Translations under genes and position numbers: made by a program
Virus record (IMG/VR): IMGVR_UViG_3300043449_000257
Span: 1 to 23,828 of that record
Direction: 5' to 3' (one strand)
Origin: a virus
Length of the DNA stretch: 23,828 nt
Shown: piece by piece, positions 6,716 through 13,811 of the stretch
Position numbering within the stretch: the stretch's first letter is position 1
Layout of the letters: every line of letters starts with the position of its first letter
The notes under the pieces: model-generated
The model's database searches: none
The model's input: the letters and a program-made list of their open reading frames with translations, nothing else
Told to the model about the DNA's origin: nothing

Positions 6716-8722
6716 ATGCCAACTGCAAATTCATACGTTCCTTCGGAACAACCTTATATAGGGCCTACTGTAAAGACGCCCACCGATGTGCAGCCAGGTG
6801 TTGCTACAGGAACAATTAATAATAGACCAACGCCGGTAAACACTGTATCTAATACGGCTCCCATCACTCCCGGTGTTGCTACTAGTACTGAACCCCCTCC
6901 ACCCTTACCTAATGCTGAGAATTTCAATTTGGAAATAAATCTTGCTTCATTGAGTGTTACTCCTAACCAAGTTATAACTGCTTCTGCTGTTCCAGCCGGA
7001 ACAACCAATTGGATTCAATATAACAATAGTGGATCATTTGGTGCAAATGCAAACTTACAATGGGCACAAAATGGTCTATGGGTGGGCGGCGTTTCAACTT
7101 CGGGTGATGCTTCCGGAATTATTACCGCTAAAAATGATTTTCGTGCAGGTTCTTGGAAGCCTAATAGATTCTCCGCAGATTCAGATACCTTCAGTCGTTT
7201 CCGTCATGCTCCAAATTCACCTAACGCAAACACAACTTTCTATGGATTCAACAGTGATCCTCAAGTCAGTAAACAGCAATCAACTGTTATAACTAACGAA
7301 ACACAGTTAACTAGTGCAATGGTTTTATTTGAAGGTGTTGCGTATAATACTTCGGCATCGAATAGACCTACCGGGACCATCTTTGGCGTGAGTGTTAATA
7401 ACGGTTATGCCAACGACCGCCCAAGTACAGGTACTGAGTTCGGTTGGAAAAAGATGATGACTGTTAGTAACTGGGGTGAACTCGGTGTTGCTGGAAATAT
7501 TAGTATTAATCCAAGTTGGCAATATATCGCTACTCAACCTGCAAATAACCAAGTAGGTATTGTGTTTGCTGATGGCACGTTCCAATACACGGCCGCTACA
7601 GGAGGTGCAATCACTATCAAAGAAGAAGGTACTAATATCGTAGCCTCTGCTAATACAATTAACTTTGTTGGTTCAGGTGTTACTGCAAGTAATGTAAGTG
7701 GTGTAGCAACCATCACAGTGCCAGGTGGAATCACGGGTGTTGCTGTACAAGAAGAAGGTACTAACGTATTAGCAACAGCAAATACAATCAACTTTGTGGG
7801 AAGTGGCGTTACTGCAAGTAATGTAAGTGGTGTAGCAACTATTACAATTTCAAGTGGAGGAATTAGTGGCATTGCTGTACAAGAAGAAGGTACTAACGTA
7901 TTAGCAACAGCAAATACAATCAACTTTGTAGGTTCAGGAGTAACAGCAAGTAATGTTGGTAATGTTGCAACTATCACTATTACAAGCGGCGGCATTAGTG
8001 GCATTGACATCTTAGCCAATGCAAGTCCTGTAACTGCAAATGCTACTTCTATTAGTTTTAATGGACCTCTAGCCAACGTAGCCAATGTAGGTTTCGGCAA
8101 TGCTACAGATGTTACTATTGGTCTAACTGTACAAGATGAAAGCAATGTCATCTCAGGAAATGCATCTATTGGTACACTTAACTTTTTAGGATCAGGAGTT
8201 ACTGTAACTTCTGGCCCAACTGGTGTTGCAAACATTACAATTAATAGTGGTGGTAGTTCAGGCGGTTTGCCGGGATACTTGCGAACCTATACAGGTGGGA
8301 CAAATACACCGGCAACTTCTGCAAATGTTTGGTATCCATTACCATTAGACAATGCGGCTTTAATTAATACAATTAATGCAAGTGACTATGCTAATGGAAT
8401 CGTGAACCTACAGCCCGGTACTTATATATTTGAAACCACAGCATATATTAAGAACGACGGTTCTGACGGGATAACTTATGTGTACACTGCTATTGTTGAA
8501 AATAATCCGGGAGTTGGTGTAGGCAACGTGATAGCCAATGGATGTAGATTGTACATGGGTGACTGGCAAACAGCTACTTTTGTGGCTACCGGTACATTTA
8601 CTATTGCAAATCAAACAAAAGTTTCTGTTGCGTTCCTACAATCAGATCCGTCCCCGCAGGCAGTTGCTTACGCTGAAAATGGCTGGTGTACAACTATATT
8701 AAAACTTTGGCAGACTGCATAA
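6716..8722 (+). CDS. tail fibre / receptor-binding-type structural protein
   Basis: 668 aa, RBS AAGGGG. The N-terminus is a Pro/Thr-rich low-complexity linker (to about 90, with PPPPLP). Next comes a segment with NWIQYNNSGSFGA and LQWAQNGLWVGG, typical of phage fibres. Then come three near-identical units of 43-44 aa plus one diverged copy (about 297-516), with cores EEGTNVLATANTINFVGSGV and TASNVSGVATITI. The C-terminal 150 residues (PLDNAALINTINASD, QPGTYIFETTAYI, FTIANQTKVSVAFLQ) have the pattern of a C1q/TNF-like jelly-roll, likely the trimeric receptor-binding tip. Expressed late. The repeats allow length change by recombination. Confidence 0.75.
   Translation: MPTANSYVPSEQPYIGPTVKTPTDVQPGVATGTINNRPTPVNTVSNTAPITPGVATSTEPPPPLPNAENFNLEINLASLSVTPNQVITASAVPAGTTNWIQYNNSGSFGANANLQWAQNGLWVGGVSTSGDASGIITAKNDFRAGSWKPNRFSADSDTFSRFRHAPNSPNANTTFYGFNSDPQVSKQQSTVITNETQLTSAMVLFEGVAYNTSASNRPTGTIFGVSVNNGYANDRPSTGTEFGWKKMMTVSNWGELGVAGNISINPSWQYIATQPANNQVGIVFADGTFQYTAATGGAITIKEEGTNIVASANTINFVGSGVTASNVSGVATITVPGGITGVAVQEEGTNVLATANTINFVGSGVTASNVSGVATITISSGGISGIAVQEEGTNVLATANTINFVGSGVTASNVGNVATITITSGGISGIDILANASPVTANATSISFNGPLANVANVGFGNATDVTIGLTVQDESNVISGNASIGTLNFLGSGVTVTSGPTGVANITINSGGSSGGLPGYLRTYTGGTNTPATSANVWYPLPLDNAALINTINASDYANGIVNLQPGTYIFETTAYIKNDGSDGITYVYTAIVENNPGVGVGNVIANGCRLYMGDWQTATFVATGTFTIANQTKVSVAFLQSDPSPQAVAYAENGWCTTILKLWQTA
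7607..8265 (+). repeat. in-frame tandem repeats inside the fibre gene
   Basis: The motif GAAGAAGGTACTAA starts at 7622, 7751 and 7883 (periods 129 and 132 bases). A diverged fourth unit begins around 8128 (QDESNVISG...). Units 2 and 3 are nearly identical over long stretches at the DNA level, indicating recent duplication or gene conversion. Confidence 0.85.
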
Positions 8723-8726
8723 TCGG

Positions 8727-8755
8727 TTGACATTAACTGAGTTTGGCTGTATAGT
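8727..8755 (+). promoter_or_regulatory. sigma70-type early promoter
   Basis: TTGACA (8727-8732), 17-base spacer, TATAGT (8750-8755). Predicted +1 falls at about 8762, the A of the ATG of the next gene, so the mRNA would be leaderless. Confidence 0.8.
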
Positions 8756-8761
8756 CACACT

Positions 8762-9022
8762 ATGTCTGAACGATTTAATAACTCACTTGAAGTCAGGGAC
8801 ATTATTGTGGACCTGCGTCGGCAATTGAAACGTTCACGTTATAATCCTGATCTACATAAATTATTGAACAATTTGGGTGAAATGAATTCCCAACTCAGTA
8901 GGCTTGAGGTAGAAGCCCGTCAGACCCATAAAGACCACAAAGTTGTTGCATATAAGCAACAGATTTCACAATCCATCGATTATCTCGAAAAAATGATATT
9001 AATTCTCAAACTTATGGATTAA
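8762..9022 (+). CDS. small coiled-coil hypothetical protein
   Basis: 86 aa, highly charged and almost wholly helical by composition (VRDIIVDLRRQLKRSRY, NNLGEMNSQLSRLEVEARQ, YLEKMILILKLMD), so a coiled coil or helical bundle is likely. No Shine-Dalgarno is seen, and the ATG sits six bases after the -10 box. It is the first gene of the early island at 8.7-12.5 kb, each with its own promoter. No family is recognised. Confidence 0.65.
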   Translation: MSERFNNSLEVRDIIVDLRRQLKRSRYNPDLHKLLNNLGEMNSQLSRLEVEARQTHKDHKVVAYKQQISQSIDYLEKMILILKLMD

Positions 9023-9027
9023 AAGGC

Positions 9028-9056
9028 TTGACTTTAATTCGTTTTGGGCATACAAT
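9028..9056 (+). promoter_or_regulatory. sigma70-type early promoter
   Basis: TTGACT (9028-9033), 17-base spacer, TACAAT (9051-9056), preceded by AAAAGGC. Leader of about 27 bases with RBS GGAG (9080-9083). Confidence 0.8.
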
Positions 9057-9089
9057 ACATGTATTGACACTAAGAAATCGGAGTTAAAA

Positions 9090-9347
9090 ATGAAAGCATT
9101 GCAAGCATATATCGACAAGAAGAATCAGTGGAACGCTATCTTCAAGGGCCGTCAGTACGAAATTCAAACTGCTAAAGGTCGTCAGGAAGTTGCTGATTCT
9201 ATTGATGCTGAACTTAGCCCCGAAAATTTGACTTGCGATGGTGAGTTGCCACGTAGTCAGGTTCAGGCCCGCTATCGTGCATTGACTAGTGCGGCACGTG
9301 ATTTGCAAAAGTTGGACCCATCTGTAAAATTTTATGAGTTTGCCTAA
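9090..9347 (+). CDS. small hypothetical protein (85 aa)
   Basis: ATG 9090 follows RBS CGGAG. The protein is soluble, helical and charged (MKALQAYIDKKNQWNAIF, SQVQARYRALTSAARDLQKL). It has its own early promoter (9028) and ends just before the next one (9356), so it is expressed as a single-gene unit early in infection. Codon usage is rich in CGT/CGC and GCT, unlike the late genes. No family is recognised. Small early phage proteins of this kind often bind host enzymes, but nothing in the sequence shows the target. Confidence 0.7.
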   Translation: MKALQAYIDKKNQWNAIFKGRQYEIQTAKGRQEVADSIDAELSPENLTCDGELPRSQVQARYRALTSAARDLQKLDPSVKFYEFA

Positions 9348-9355
9348 TTTAAGGC

Positions 9356-9384
9356 TTGACATTAAATCAGTTTGGTACTATAGT
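9356..9384 (+). promoter_or_regulatory. sigma70-type early promoter
   Basis: TTGACA (9356-9361), 17-base spacer, TATAGT (9379-9384), preceded by AAGGC. Confidence 0.85.
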
Positions 9385-9415
9385 CTGTATATAGATTGAA
9401 AGACGGAGTTTGAAT

Positions 9416-9685
9416 ATGGCAAACGGTGAAATCAAAATTAAGTTTTACTCTGACCCCGGTCATGGTTGGGCCGCTGTTAAGCGTGACCTCATCAACTCGT
9501 TGGGTATTGCTGATAAGATTTCTTATTACTCTTATCAAAAAGGTAACACCGTTTACCTCGAGGAAGACTGCGACCTTTCTACTCTACTCACTACCCTTAA
9601 TGGTAAGGGCGTGACGGTTACGTTCGATGAACGTCACACAAACAATCGTAGCCCTATTCGTTCGTATGAACAATTTAAGGCTTGA
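9416..9685 (+). CDS. small hypothetical protein (89 aa)
   Basis: The start is placed at ATG 9416, seven bases after RBS ACGGAG (9403-9408). The in-frame TTG at 9410 is too close to that RBS. The product begins MANGEIKIKFYSDPGHGWAA and contains DLINSLGIADKISYYSYQKG and VYLEEDCDLSTLL, a compact alpha/beta protein. I recall similar short phage and plasmid proteins of unknown role but cannot name a family. It is a monocistronic early unit. Its last codons overlap the next promoter, whose -35 box lies within the final TGA (9683-9685). Confidence 0.7.
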   Translation: MANGEIKIKFYSDPGHGWAAVKRDLINSLGIADKISYYSYQKGNTVYLEEDCDLSTLLTTLNGKGVTVTFDERHTNNRSPIRSYEQFKA

Positions 9686-9710
9686 CATTAATTCGAAACC
9701 CTGTTATAGT
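9682..9710 (+). promoter_or_regulatory. sigma70-type early promoter of the MoxR gene
   Basis: TTGACA (9682-9687), 17-base spacer, TATAGT (9705-9710), preceded by AAGGC. The -35 box overlaps the preceding stop codon. Confidence 0.85.
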
Positions 9711-9742
9711 ACACTTATTGTTAAACAAAGGAGCAACTAACA

Positions 9743-10843
9743 ATGTCTCAAGTATCTGATAATCTTACAATCACTTCAGTTCAGGCTCGCAAGGCGATTC
9801 TGACTGCATTTAAAGCAAAGCGTCCCGTTTTTCTTTGGGGCCCTCCCGGCATCGGCAAGTCAGAAGTCGTAGAAGAAATCACTAACGAACTTGGTGGTGC
9901 TATGATTGATTTGCGTATGGCACAGATGGAACCAACCGATATTCGTGGTATCCCATTCTTCAACAAAGAAATCAACAAGATGGACTGGGCTGAGCCTGTC
10001 GATCTACCTAGCGAAGAATTCGCTAAGGACTTCCCTGTTGTAGTTCTCTTCCTCGATGAAATGAACTCTGCACCCCCTGCTGTGCAGGCGGCTGGTTATC
10101 AACTTATTCTTAACCGTCGTGTTGGTAAGTACAAGTTGCCCGATAACGTTGTTATCGTTGCGGCAGGTAATCGTGACAGCGATAAGGGCGTTACGTATCG
10201 TATGCCGATGCCCCTTGCTAATCGTTTCGTTCACATTGAAATGCGTCCCGATTTTGCTTCATGGCAGAACTGGGCTGTGAACAAGAACATTCACAAGGAC
10301 GTTGTTGGTTATCTGTCTTTTGCAAAGCAGGACCTCTATGACTTTGATGCGAAGTCTTCAAGCCGTGCATTTGCTACACCTCGTTCATGGTGTTTCGTTA
10401 GTGATTTGCTTGATGACGAAGACAACACTGATACTGATACATTGTTCAATCTTGTTGCAGGTTCAGTTGGTGATGGTCTTGCTACAAAGTTTATGGCACA
10501 CCGTAAGGTTGCAGGTCGTATGCCTAACCCAACTGACATTCTGTCAGGTAAGGTAACTGAACTCAACGTTAAGGAAATCAGTGCGATGTACTCACTCACT
10601 GTTTCTATGTGCTACGAACTCAAGGACTCACTTGAGAACAAGACTGCTGATCGTAAGCAGTTTCACGAAATGGCTGATAACTTCTTCTCATATATGATGA
10701 AGAATTTTGAAACTGAACTTGTTGTTATGGGTGCTAAGATTGCGCTTAAGACTTACAAGTTGCCGATTGAGCCTTCTCAATTGAAGAACTTTGACGAGTT
10801 TCACAAGAAGTACGGTAAGTACATTGTGGAAGCAGGCAACTAA
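9743..10843 (+). CDS. MoxR-family AAA+ ATPase
   Basis: 366 aa, RBS AAAGGAG (9728-9734) before ATG 9743. Walker A is GPPGIGKS (33-40), Walker B is VVVLFLDEMN, and sensor 1 is VIVAAGN. DIRGIPFF and the NRFVHIEM segment are typical of the MoxR group. These ATPases form rings that remodel target proteins, usually with a partner carrying a von Willebrand A domain. That partner is encoded two genes downstream (11218). A strong terminator (10857) separates them, and the partner has its own promoter, so the stoichiometry is set separately. The phage role is unknown; remodelling of a metalloenzyme or a host complex is plausible. Confidence 0.85.
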   Translation: MSQVSDNLTITSVQARKAILTAFKAKRPVFLWGPPGIGKSEVVEEITNELGGAMIDLRMAQMEPTDIRGIPFFNKEINKMDWAEPVDLPSEEFAKDFPVVVLFLDEMNSAPPAVQAAGYQLILNRRVGKYKLPDNVVIVAAGNRDSDKGVTYRMPMPLANRFVHIEMRPDFASWQNWAVNKNIHKDVVGYLSFAKQDLYDFDAKSSSRAFATPRSWCFVSDLLDDEDNTDTDTLFNLVAGSVGDGLATKFMAHRKVAGRMPNPTDILSGKVTELNVKEISAMYSLTVSMCYELKDSLENKTADRKQFHEMADNFFSYMMKNFETELVVMGAKIALKTYKLPIEPSQLKNFDEFHKKYGKYIVEAGN

Positions 10844-10856
10844 GTAGTTGCTCCTA

Positions 10857-10898
10857 GAGGGGGTAGGGTACGAGACATACTCTATCCCCTCGCTTTTT
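10857..10898 (+). terminator. rho-independent terminator after MoxR gene
   Basis: A 14-bp stem (10857-10870 with 10878-10891, two G-U pairs) has a 7-base loop CGAGACA, then GC and TTTTT. It lies across bases sometimes read as an N-terminal extension of the next ORF, which argues against that extension. Confidence 0.85.
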
Positions 10899-10910
10899 AT
10901 TAGGATTCAT

Positions 10911-11156
10911 ATGTCTGACACTGAAAAAAAGAAACTAGAAGTTGTATTTGCACCCGGTTGCTTTGATAACTTTGAAGGTTCACAGGAAGAACTAGATGAA
11001 CTAGTGGCAGAAATTAATCGCCTAGTTGAATCTGGTGAAATTTTTGACCAAGCAGGGTCTATGGTCCTTTCCGATATGGACCTTTCTGATGAAGAATTGG
11101 AAGAACTTCTAAATGATCTAGAAGATGATGAAAAATCTATCCGTTCGGTTCATTAA
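10911..11156 (+). CDS. small acidic hypothetical protein (81 aa)
   Basis: The start is placed at ATG 10911, preceded by TTAGGA (10900-10905). The frame is open back to 10848, but that part is a terminator hairpin. The protein starts MSDTEKKKLEVVFAPGCFDNFEG, then is strongly acidic and helical (SQEELDELVAEINRLVES, LSDEELEELLNDLEDDE). The VVFAPGCFDNFEG block looks like a conserved hypothetical family, but I cannot give it a function. It lacks its own promoter, so expression depends on read-through of the terminator after the MoxR gene. Placed between MoxR and its VWA partner, it may be a small regulator or adaptor of that pair (inference). Confidence 0.65.
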   Translation: MSDTEKKKLEVVFAPGCFDNFEGSQEELDELVAEINRLVESGEIFDQAGSMVLSDMDLSDEELEELLNDLEDDEKSIRSVH

Positions 11157-11160
11157 AGGC

Positions 11161-11189
11161 TTGACATTTAAACCATTCCTTGCTATAAT
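11161..11189 (+). promoter_or_regulatory. consensus sigma70 promoter of the VWA gene
   Basis: TTGACA (11161-11166), 17-base spacer, TATAAT (11184-11189), a perfect match to both boxes. AAAGGC precedes the -35. Confidence 0.9.
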
Positions 11190-11217
11190 TAAAACATAAT
11201 TAATCGAAGGAGTTTTT

Positions 11218-12516
11218 ATGAGCGATGTAATTTCCCCCACTAAGAAGAAAAAGCGCACACGTAGCAAGAAGTTTGAAAATCTTGTGGGACCAATGGATCC
11301 TAAGATTGACAATCTTGCACGTGAACGATTGATTACTGCACGTATCGGTCTACTGTTGCGTCATTCTTTTTTCGGCAATCTTGCGACCCGTCTTACTCTC
11401 ATCAATGCTGATGAATGGTGTTCGACTGCGGCAACTGATGGCTTGAAGTTTTATTACAACTCACGTTTCATTATGATGTTGAAGCCTAAGGAAGTTGAAT
11501 TCCTCGTAGGTCACGAAGTATTGCACGTTGTATACGATCACATTGGTCGTCGGGGCACACGTGACCCTGAAATGTTCAACATTGCAAATGACTATGCTGT
11601 TAATGCAGACTTGAAGCGTCACAAAGTTGGTGACTTCATCACCACTGTCCCATGCTTGTACGAGCCTAAGTATGATGGTAAGTCTAGTGAAGAAATTTAT
11701 GACGATCTCATGAAGAACGTCAAGTATATTTCTATGGACGACCTCATCGACAAGATGCTTGACGATCACCTCGATGGTGAAGGTGATGGTGACTCTGATA
11801 GTGATGGCGATGGTGACAAAGAAGGCAAAGGCAAGCGGCCACAAATGTCTGATGAAGAACGTGAACGTGTTCGTCAGGAAGTAAAGCAGGCTATTATTAA
11901 CGCCGCATCATCGGCAGAAGCAGGTCAACTGCCACTAGGCGTTGAGCGTATGATTAAGCAGATGACTGATCCAATCATGCCCTGGCGTGAACTCATTCAG
12001 ACTAACTTGACTAGTGCTATTCGTAGCGACTATTCTTGGATGCGGCCATCACGCCGTTCTTGGCATATGGATGCTATCATGCCCGGCATGAATCCTGGTG
12101 AAGAGATTGACGTTACTGTTGCTATCGATATGTCAGGCTCAATTTCTGCAAAGCAAGCACAAGGCTTCTTGTCAGAAGTTGCAGGCATGATGGAAGCATT
12201 TGATGGTTACAAGGTCCACGTGTTTTGCTTTGATACTGAAATCTATAACCCTCAAGATTTCAATTCAGAAAACATGGACACTATCGAAAGTTACGATCCT
12301 AAGGGCGGCGGTGGCACCGACTTTGATGCAATCTTCCGTTATCTTAAGGAAGAAGCAATTGAGCCTAAGCGATTGATTGTCTTTACTGATGGTTATCCCT
12401 TTGGTTCATGGGGTGACCCTGACTACTGCGATACGACTTGGATCATTCATGGTGACCCGAATCCCAATCCCCCTTTCGGGACATATGCGATTTATGACGA
12501 TCATAAAAAGCGTTGA
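11218..12516 (+). CDS. VWA-domain / putative metallopeptidase partner of MoxR
   Basis: 432 aa, RBS GAAGGAG before ATG 11218, with a Lys/Arg-rich N-terminus (KKKKRTRSKK). Residues about 30-170 form a zincin-like domain with HEVLH (H99-E100-x-x-H103), as in the metallopeptidase-like N-terminal region of DUF2201 proteins. A very acidic linker follows (GEGDGDSDSDGDGD, about 185-200). The C-terminal VWA domain has a complete MIDAS: D304-M-S-G-S308, the Thr in GGGGTDFD and the Asp in FTDGYP. MoxR/VWA pairs act together, with the VWA protein as adaptor or substrate receptor. Whether the HExxH is an active peptidase here is not known. Confidence 0.8.
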   Translation: MSDVISPTKKKKRTRSKKFENLVGPMDPKIDNLARERLITARIGLLLRHSFFGNLATRLTLINADEWCSTAATDGLKFYYNSRFIMMLKPKEVEFLVGHEVLHVVYDHIGRRGTRDPEMFNIANDYAVNADLKRHKVGDFITTVPCLYEPKYDGKSSEEIYDDLMKNVKYISMDDLIDKMLDDHLDGEGDGDSDSDGDGDKEGKGKRPQMSDEERERVRQEVKQAIINAASSAEAGQLPLGVERMIKQMTDPIMPWRELIQTNLTSAIRSDYSWMRPSRRSWHMDAIMPGMNPGEEIDVTVAIDMSGSISAKQAQGFLSEVAGMMEAFDGYKVHVFCFDTEIYNPQDFNSENMDTIESYDPKGGGGTDFDAIFRYLKEEAIEPKRLIVFTDGYPFGSWGDPDYCDTTWIIHGDPNPNPPFGTYAIYDDHKKR

Positions 12517-12742
12517 GGAAATAACCATCTTTGAAAGTCCAGATGGTGGTAAGACGGTCTACTCACGTAAGAGTGGATCGTCTGACCGTACTTTAATTAA
12601 AGAAGATCCTGAAAAGAAATTCTTGTCTAAATGGCATGAGTGGCGAGAAATACTTACATTGGCAGAAACAGAACCGTCATTGGCAAACGCTATTAATAAA
12701 GCAGAAATGTTATATGTCCTACTCAAGAAAGAACAAAACTAG
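12494..12742 (+). CDS. small hypothetical protein (82 aa)
   Basis: The start is placed at ATG 12494, overlapping the VWA gene end by 23 bases. ATG 12485 is an alternative, and the frame is open to 12377 only as a shadow of the VWA gene. The product is charged, with VEEITIFESPDGGKTVYSRK resembling a short beta-hairpin start and KKFLSKWHEWREILTLAE helical after it. It has no own promoter, so it is probably co-transcribed from 11161. No family is recognised. Confidence 0.6.
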   Translation: MTIIKSVEEITIFESPDGGKTVYSRKSGSSDRTLIKEDPEKKFLSKWHEWREILTLAETEPSLANAINKAEMLYVLLKKEQN

Positions 12743-13088
12743 ACACTATCTCGCAATGTGGGATATGCTTGGACTTGAATGTCTAGTAGAAGTTGATTCA
12801 CATATCAAAGAATTTGAAGAATGGGATAAGAAACGAGTAGTCGCCATTCTTAAAGAAGATCCTATGCCACCGAAGCCTAAAGGTATCCCATTACAAATGA
12901 TGTTGCTACGTGCAAGGGTTAATAGTCAACGGTGTTATGAGATTTACGAATTCAATAGTACTTTAAAGTACAAAGACCTTAAAGAAGCATTCAATGATAA
13001 TCCACAACCTATCGTAGAATGGATTAGAGAGAATGGTAAAAAAGTTTATAGCGACTATGTTAAGCAAGAAAGAAAGATGATTGTATGA
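12714..13088 (+). CDS. conserved-type phage hypothetical protein (124 aa)
   Basis: The start is placed at ATG 12714, overlapping the preceding gene by 29 bases. The frame is open to 12636, but those codons lie wholly within the preceding gene. The product starts MSYSRKNKTRHYLAMWDMLGLECL; the RHYLAMWDxxGLE block is one I recall from hypothetical proteins of other T4-like phages. Mid-protein PPKPKGIPLQMMLLRARVNSQR is basic, and the C-terminus has EWIRENGKKVYSDYVKQERK. It overlaps the next gene as ATGA, a sign of coupled translation. Function unknown. Confidence 0.65.
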   Translation: MSYSRKNKTRHYLAMWDMLGLECLVEVDSHIKEFEEWDKKRVVAILKEDPMPPKPKGIPLQMMLLRARVNSQRCYEIYEFNSTLKYKDLKEAFNDNPQPIVEWIRENGKKVYSDYVKQERKMIV

Positions 13089-13516
13089 TGTACATTGGTA
13101 CTAGTTTAGGTGGATGCTTGCAATCACTGATGGCAGGTGAAGTGTCCATTCATGACGTTTTATTGATTGTTACACGCACACGTGCTCCTACATTTGAAAA
13201 GTATATTGGAGTAGTGTCAAGTTACATTACATATGGTAATCCAAATTCACGCAATAGTCATTTGTACGAACTATCGCATTATCCCAGCGATGCTGTAATT
13301 GACATGGCAACTAATTTGTGGTACATGGGAAAAATTCATCAACCACGTGTTGGAGTATCAGATAGTGGTAGTGACATGTCTGGTTATTCGCATATTGATT
13401 TAGACGGTAATCTTTGGATAGAAATTATCCCCCCGCAAAAGATGCAGAATCCTGCAGTAAAGGACTTATGGGATAAGGTTAAAATGACAGTGGCTTTGAC
13501 AAATGCTAACGGTTGA
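13085..13516 (+). CDS. conserved-type phage hypothetical protein (143 aa)
   Basis: ATG 13085 overlaps the previous stop (ATGA). The sequence MMYIGTSLGGCLQSLMAGEV, DVLLIVTRTRAPTFEKYIGVV, then LWYMGKIHQPR looks like an alpha/beta protein that I believe is widespread in T4-like phages without a known role. It overlaps the next gene by 14 bases. It lies in the same run as 12494-13748, likely one transcript from 11161 or beyond. Confidence 0.65.
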   Translation: MMYIGTSLGGCLQSLMAGEVSIHDVLLIVTRTRAPTFEKYIGVVSSYITYGNPNSRNSHLYELSHYPSDAVIDMATNLWYMGKIHQPRVGVSDSGSDMSGYSHIDLDGNLWIEIIPPQKMQNPAVKDLWDKVKMTVALTNANG

Positions 13517-13748
13517 TGATATCAATTTACATACTTGGTTTACAGAGCGTGAATTGAATTATATTCCCGGTCATTTTACTGTGGCTAACACACCATTACA
13601 AGATGATTCTAAACTTTGGATTATCGAAAAATTAGTTGGTAGATATGCTATTGCTACAACAGCATCGGGTAGTTTCTTGTTAGATGATGAATACCCGGCA
13701 TTTGAAGACCCAAAAGAAGCAGTTTTTTACGAACTCACCTGGTCTTAA
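13503..13748 (+). CDS. small hypothetical protein (81 aa)
   Basis: ATG 13503 lies within the end of the preceding gene. The product has a beta-rich pattern (HFTVANTPL, KLWIIEKLVGRYAIATTA, SGSFLLDDEYPAF) and is acidic at the C-terminus. No motif is recognised. It ends the unidirectional run before the late promoter at 13776. Confidence 0.6.
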   Translation: MLTVDDINLHTWFTERELNYIPGHFTVANTPLQDDSKLWIIEKLVGRYAIATTASGSFLLDDEYPAFEDPKEAVFYELTWS

Positions 13749-13775
13749 ATAAAAAAATATAACGATGATATATCT

Positions 13776-13783
13776 ATTAAATA
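13776..13783 (+). promoter_or_regulatory. weak late promoter ATTAAATA
   Basis: Six of eight matches to TATAAATA, followed by the CT seen in all other copies. It lies in the 63-base gap before the 13812 gene and has a leader with RBS AAGGAG. Confidence 0.5.
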
Positions 13784-13811
13784 CTTCTGTCAAAACACAA
13801 GGAGAAACAAT

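Noticed and set aside
7534-8235. Long antisense ORF (233 aa) opposite the fibre repeats
   Set aside because: It is a shadow of the repetitive, stop-poor fibre gene; its protein merely repeats the same low-complexity pattern and it has no RBS or promoter.
7607-8265. CRISPR array
   Set aside because: The repeats are 129-132 bases apart, in frame and coding, without short unique spacers.
10848-10910. 21-residue N-terminal extension of the acidic protein
   Set aside because: The bases form a strong rho-independent terminator; ATG 10911 has its own RBS-like AGGA.
12377-12493. Long N-terminal extension of the 82-aa protein
   Set aside because: It lies entirely within the VWA-domain coding sequence in another frame and shows no protein-like character.
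12636-12713. N-terminal extension of the 124-aa protein
   Set aside because: Overlaps the previous gene; the conserved-looking text begins at ATG 12714.
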